Shown piece after piece: positions 54,100 through 57,301 of a stretch of DNA of 57,301 bases. Source of the DNA: Thermoplasmata archaeon (lineage in GTDB: Archaea; Thermoplasmatota; Thermoplasmata; Lutacidiplasmatales; UBA184); the NCBI GenBank assembly GCA_022750455.1, contig JAKIVR010000008.1:1-57301 (forward strand), given 5' to 3'. Position 1 is the first letter of the stretch, and the number at the start of each line of letters is the position of its first letter. Below the pieces are notes generated by a model that saw only the letters and a program-made list of their open reading frames with translations, searched no databases and was not told where the DNA came from. The translations under genes and the position numbers were made by a program.

Positions 54100-54121
54100 A
54101 TCCGGTCCACTGGACCCGGAT
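54100..54121. promoter_or_regulatory. Inverted repeat between divergent Mrp and 2-oxoacid oxidoreductase genes
   Basis: ATCCGGTCCA, central C, then TGGACC, one bulged C, GGAT: ten base pairs with one unpaired base, about midway between two divergent promoters. It could be a shared operator or a structured element. There is no direct evidence. Confidence 0.35.
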
Positions 54122-54220
54122 GAGCGTCTCGGGGATCCGAGGCTCCCCCCGGGTGGGCGCGCGCCGGGAATGCCCCGAGCTACACTGAATCATGGGCGGA
54201 CGACCGACCTGAGGGAAGGG

Positions 54221-54227
54221 ATTTATG
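54221..54227 (+). promoter_or_regulatory. TATA box of the 2-oxoacid oxidoreductase operon
   Basis: ATTTATG, centred about 29 bases before ATG 54253, in GC-rich context; supports a leaderless transcript for the operon. Confidence 0.5.
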
Positions 54228-54252
54228 CGAAACCGAACTCCAACGGCGGACC

Positions 54253-56004
54253 ATGGAAGAGATCGCGGTTCGCGTCGGTGGGGCCGCGGGGGACGGCATC
54301 GCCAGTATCGGGGAGACGTACTCCCGCTCGCTGTCGCGTCTCGGTCTCCACGTCTTCGGTCTGAACGCCTACCAGTCGGTCATCCGCGGGGGCCACGTCT
54401 GGTTCCAGGCACGCGCCGCGGCGGAGCGGGTCTGGTCCCAAGGAGATGGATGCGACGTTCTCTACGCCCTGAACCAGGAGACCGTCGATGTCCACGCGCC
54501 GTCGCTCCGCGAGAACGGTGTCCTCGTCTACGACCCGGAGAAGTTCACGGTCGACGCCTCCAAGTTGCCGGTGGGCGTCAAGACGCTCGCCGTTCCGACC
54601 CTCGAGATCGCGCGCAAGTACACGAGCCAGTCGATCCTCCAGAACGCCGCAGGTCTGGGAGCCAGCGCGTACCTCGTCGGCATCCCTCTCGACGTCCTCC
54701 AAGGGTGCCTCGCCGATTCGTTCGGGAAGAAGAAGGGGGACGTCGTCGATTGGAACGTCAAGGCGTCCGCCGAGGGGTACGCGTTCGCCCGCGACCACGC
54801 CCCGATCACCCCGAAGCCGTTGCAGTCCCGCGGACCCCCGAAGATGCTGATGACCGGCAATGAGGCGATCGCGCTCGGCGCGGCCGCCGCCGGATGCAAG
54901 TTCCTCGCCCAGTACCCGATGACGCCCGCGTCCGGGGTCATGCACTGGATGGCCGCCCACGACCGTCTCCTCGGCGTCGTGGTGAAGCAGGCCGAAGATG
55001 AGCTCGCGGCGATCAACATGGCGATCGGGGCCTCGTACGGCGGAGTGCGCTCCATGACCGCGACCAGCGGCGGCGGATTCGCGTTGATGGTCGAAGCGCT
55101 CGGCATGGCCGGAATGTGCGAGATCCCGCTCGTCGTCGTCGAGGCGCAGCGGACCGGACCGTCCACGGGCCTCCCGACCAAGACGGAGCAGGGCGACCTG
55201 AACCTGATGCTCGGAGCCGGACAGAGCGAGTTCCCCCGGGCGATCCTCGCCCCGGCCCATCCCGTTGAGGCGTTCTACGCCACGATCAAGGCGTTCGAGC
55301 TCGCGGAAGCGTGGCAGACCCCGGTGCTGCTGGCCAGCGATCTGCACCTCTCGGAGAACTACGCGACCGTCGACCGTTCAGAGATCACCTTCCCTCAGGA
55401 GATCGAATCCCTCTACAAGGTCATCCCGAACGGGAGCGACTACAAGCGGTACCAATACACCCCGAGCGGCGTCTCCCCGCGCTCCCTCCCGGGCCAGGCC
55501 GGTTTGCAGTGGGTCGCCGGGTCGGACGAGCACGACGAGAAGGGTCACCTCGTCGGCGACATCAAGGCCGGCATCCCGATCTGGGTCGCCGAACGCGCGA
55601 AGATGATGCGCAAGAGGATGAGCAAGATGAGCGGCCTCGCGACCGCGACGGAACCCCCGGTGCTGGAAGGTCCGGCGGTCGCGGAGCTCACCATCGTGGC
55701 CTGGGGATCCACGGTCGCCATTGCGCGAGATGCGATGAAGCTCCTCGCCGAGCGCCAGGTCCCGACGAACATGATCGCGGTCCGGACCGTCTGGCCTCTC
55801 CATGGCGAGGCGATCGCGAAGCAGCTCCGGGCGGCGAAGCGGACCCTCCTGATCGAGGCGAACTACTCTGGACAGCTCGGCCGGGTCATCCGCGCCGAGA
55901 CCGGCATCGATTTCCCCCACCGGTTCATGAAGTACGACGGAGAACCCTTCTACCCGATGGAGATCGTGGGCGAAGCGATGGAGGTCGTCAATGGCCGGAA
56001 GTAG
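54253..56004 (+). CDS. korA: 2-oxoacid:ferredoxin oxidoreductase, alpha subunit (fused gamma-alpha)
   Basis: 583 residues: an N-terminal gamma-type domain (about 1-185; VRVGGAAGDGIASIGE, GLNAYQSVIRGGHVWFQ) fused to an alpha-type domain (about 195-583) with YPMTPASGVMHWM (the YPxTP substrate motif), MTATSGGGFALMVEALGM and PTKTEQGDL. The class oxidises 2-oxoglutarate, pyruvate or branched 2-oxoacids with CoA, reducing ferredoxin. Substrate preference cannot be told. The beta subunit follows, overlapping by 14 bases. No ferredoxin-like delta domain is seen in either chain, as in two-subunit archaeal types. Confidence 0.93.
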   Translation: MEEIAVRVGGAAGDGIASIGETYSRSLSRLGLHVFGLNAYQSVIRGGHVWFQARAAAERVWSQGDGCDVLYALNQETVDVHAPSLRENGVLVYDPEKFTVDASKLPVGVKTLAVPTLEIARKYTSQSILQNAAGLGASAYLVGIPLDVLQGCLADSFGKKKGDVVDWNVKASAEGYAFARDHAPITPKPLQSRGPPKMLMTGNEAIALGAAAAGCKFLAQYPMTPASGVMHWMAAHDRLLGVVVKQAEDELAAINMAIGASYGGVRSMTATSGGGFALMVEALGMAGMCEIPLVVVEAQRTGPSTGLPTKTEQGDLNLMLGAGQSEFPRAILAPAHPVEAFYATIKAFELAEAWQTPVLLASDLHLSENYATVDRSEITFPQEIESLYKVIPNGSDYKRYQYTPSGVSPRSLPGQAGLQWVAGSDEHDEKGHLVGDIKAGIPIWVAERAKMMRKRMSKMSGLATATEPPVLEGPAVAELTIVAWGSTVAIARDAMKLLAERQVPTNMIAVRTVWPLHGEAIAKQLRAAKRTLLIEANYSGQLGRVIRAETGIDFPHRFMKYDGEPFYPMEIVGEAMEVVNGRK

Positions 56005-56893
56005 CGCCGTCGCGTCGACCGTCCCGACCGGGGCTCCCCTCAAGATGCTCATCGGCAAGTCGGACACCAAGCCGACGTGGTGCCCGGGCTGCGGGGACTT
56101 CAGCGTCGTCGCGGCGGTCGAGATGGCGGTCAAGAAGCTCGCGATCCCCTCGCATGAGGTCGTCATCGTCAGCGGGATCGGCTGCTCGTCGAACCTCCCC
56201 CACTTCCTCAGCTCCTACGGCTTCCACGGGATCCATGGGCGATCGCTCCCGATCGCGGAGGGCGTGCGGTGGGCGAACCATGGGAACACCGTGATCGCGA
56301 CCGGCGGGGACGGGGATGGATTCGGCATCGGGTGCGGCCACTTCGTCCACACCATGCGCCGGAACGTCGACATGACCTACGTCGTCATGGACAACCAGAT
56401 CTACGGTCTCACGACCGGCCAGGCGAGCCCGACCTCGATGATGGGACAGAAGACGAAGTCCACCCCCGCGGGCGTCATTGAGAACCCGATCGACCCGATG
56501 GCGCTCGCGATCGCCAGCGGGGCGACGTACGTCGCTCGCGCGTTCTCGGGCGACGTCAAGCAGATGGCCGACCTGATCTCGGGCGGCATCCAGCACAAGG
56601 GGTTCGCGTTCATCGACGCGCTGAGCCCGTGCGTCACCTACAACAAACTGAACACGTTCGACTGGTTCCGTCAGCGGGTCTACAAGCTCGAGACCGCCGG
56701 GCACGACCCGACCGACAAGGGCGCCGCGTTCGCCCGCGCCCTTGAGTGGGGCGACAAGATCCCGACCGGGCTGTTTTACAAGGGCGACCGGCCGACGTAC
56801 GAGGAGCTCGAAGAGGTCCTCACCGCGGGCCCACTCTCGAAGCAGACGGCCGGCATGAAGGGCCACGAGTCGGTCCTCGACGAGTTCCTCTAG
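55991..56893 (+). CDS. korB: 2-oxoacid:ferredoxin oxidoreductase, beta subunit (TPP-binding)
   Basis: 300 residues. The thiamine-diphosphate domain has WCPGCGDF, with Cys residues for the cluster, VSGIGCSSNLP, HGRSLPIAEGVRWAN, the TPP motif GGDGDGFGIGCGHFVH with NQIYGLTTGQ, and DALSPCVTYNK. These are the cluster and TPP ligands of two-subunit oxidoreductases. It starts within the alpha gene and ends the operon; the following minus-strand gene converges with it. Confidence 0.94.
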   Translation: MAGSSAVASTVPTGAPLKMLIGKSDTKPTWCPGCGDFSVVAAVEMAVKKLAIPSHEVVIVSGIGCSSNLPHFLSSYGFHGIHGRSLPIAEGVRWANHGNTVIATGGDGDGFGIGCGHFVHTMRRNVDMTYVVMDNQIYGLTTGQASPTSMMGQKTKSTPAGVIENPIDPMALAIASGATYVARAFSGDVKQMADLISGGIQHKGFAFIDALSPCVTYNKLNTFDWFRQRVYKLETAGHDPTDKGAAFARALEWGDKIPTGLFYKGDRPTYEELEEVLTAGPLSKQTAGMKGHESVLDEFL

Positions 56894-56905
56894 GCGTACG
56901 CCGGC

Positions 56906-57301
56906 TCACGGCGGCAGGGACGGCGGCATCGCGAGCGGCCCCTCGAACGCGTACGCGTCTCCCTCGTGGAACAGCTCCGCGAAATCTGACGAGTTCGCTA
57001 GGGGGCCGGGCAAGAAGGGGGGCCACAGCACCGTATTCGCTCCCGTCACGAGAATGTATTGGACATGGAGCTGCCACAGGTCGTTGAAATCGGAGTCGGT
57101 CAGGACGCCAGCCGACAGATCTGTGACCACGGCCCGGTAGGTCCCGTTGTTCGCGGCATAGGCCATCGGGTAGAGGAGGTGGACATCCGGTCTCGAACTG
57201 GGGAGGAACTCCGCCGCGCTCCCCGGAGCGACGAGCACCGTGGATCCATTCGGGAGATGGTCCGTGGACCATTCGAGCAGCTCGTAATCCTGAGGCGTGA
57301 C
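56906..57301 (-). CDS. C-terminal part of a membrane or extracellular protein, truncated by the window end
   Basis: The open frame enters from the window edge, so the N-terminus is missing; the visible 131 residues begin VTPQDYELLEWSTDHLPNG and end in PLAMPPSLPP. The sequence DYELLEWSTDHLPNGSTVLV resembles the soluble C-terminal domain of polytopic glycosyltransferases of the oligosaccharyl or mannosyltransferase (GT39/GT83-like) sort, where the active site is on the other, unseen part. The match is only by eye and moderate; it could also be another large membrane protein. Confidence 0.45.
   Translation of the reverse strand, partial: VTPQDYELLEWSTDHLPNGSTVLVAPGSAAEFLPSSRPDVHLLYPMAYAANNGTYRAVVTDLSAGVLTDSDFNDLWQLHVQYILVTGANTVLWPPFLPGPLANSSDFAELFHEGDAYAFEGPLAMPPSLPP

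Overview
The window is one high-GC stretch of archaeal chromosome. Archaeal or eukaryote-type markers are spread along it: ribosomal proteins L21e and S8e, RNA polymerase subunit F (Rpb4), SRP19, Pus10, a GPN-loop GTPase, pyruvoyl arginine decarboxylase, an XPD-type helicase and XerA. Many genes carry a TATA-like box 24-30 bases before the start codon, which fits leaderless archaeal transcripts. Others have GGAGG-type ribosome binding sites, and GTG and TTG starts are common. Together with the aerobic respiratory genes, this suggests an aerobic euryarchaeal lineage, probably in or near Thermoplasmatota. The phylum is an inference; no 16S gene is present.

Layout. (1) 0-4.1 kb: a small accessory island with a Vsr-like endonuclease facing a DNA cytosine-5 methyltransferase, a zinc-ribbon/MNT-nucleotidyltransferase plus HEPN (HepT-like) pair, about 360 bases of structured non-coding DNA, and a winged-helix regulator. 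(2) 4.3-9.1 kb: a giant anchored surface protein with two seven-bladed YVTN propellers and five PKD-like domains. (3) 9.2-12.5 kb, minus strand: the information-processing operon pus10 - rpl21e - rpoF - DUF655 - ksgA. (4) 12.6-19.9 kb: a small winged-helix-like protein, a second S/T/P-rich surface protein, membrane proteins, a PrsW-like protease, a hydroxyacyl-CoA dehydrogenase, a tRNA thiolase and XerA. (5) 19.9-28.4 kb: glycerate kinase, ThyX, MetRS, a PHP phosphoesterase, malate dehydrogenase and an XPD-like helicase. (6) 28.4-30.8 kb: a three-gene cassette of heptose-type GHMP kinase, GmhA-like isomerase and a CBS-ParB/SerK-like protein.

(7) 31.7-43.5 kb holds a near-complete aerobic electron-transfer cluster: two cupredoxins, CoxII, an AbrB-PhoU regulator, TatA, TatC, a TatA/B-like protein, a Rieske protein with a twin-arginine signal, cytochrome b, CoxI, a four-helix CtaA, CtaB and several small membrane proteins. 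No cytochrome c gene is seen, so the membrane-anchored cupredoxins are the natural candidates to carry electrons from the Rieske/cytochrome b complex to CuA. The Tat genes sit directly before their likely client, the Rieske protein.

(8) 43.6-57.3 kb: tRNA-Pro(GGG), FtsJ and PCMT methyltransferases, an endonuclease IV-like TIM barrel, phosphohexuloisomerase, arginine decarboxylase, SCP2, RNase HII, a DapA-like protein lacking the Schiff-base lysine, S8e-SRP19-GPN, a TraB-like protein, an Mrp/NBP35 ATPase, a two-subunit 2-oxoacid:ferredoxin oxidoreductase, and a protein cut off by the window end.

The points I consider most worth following are the respiratory/Tat cluster with its duplicated, half-degenerate cupredoxin; the heptose-like cassette with a SerK-like partner; the HepT homologue that has lost its RNase arginine but kept the tyrosine; and the DapA homologue with threonine in place of the catalytic lysine. 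I did not see a CRISPR array, insertion sequence or prophage.
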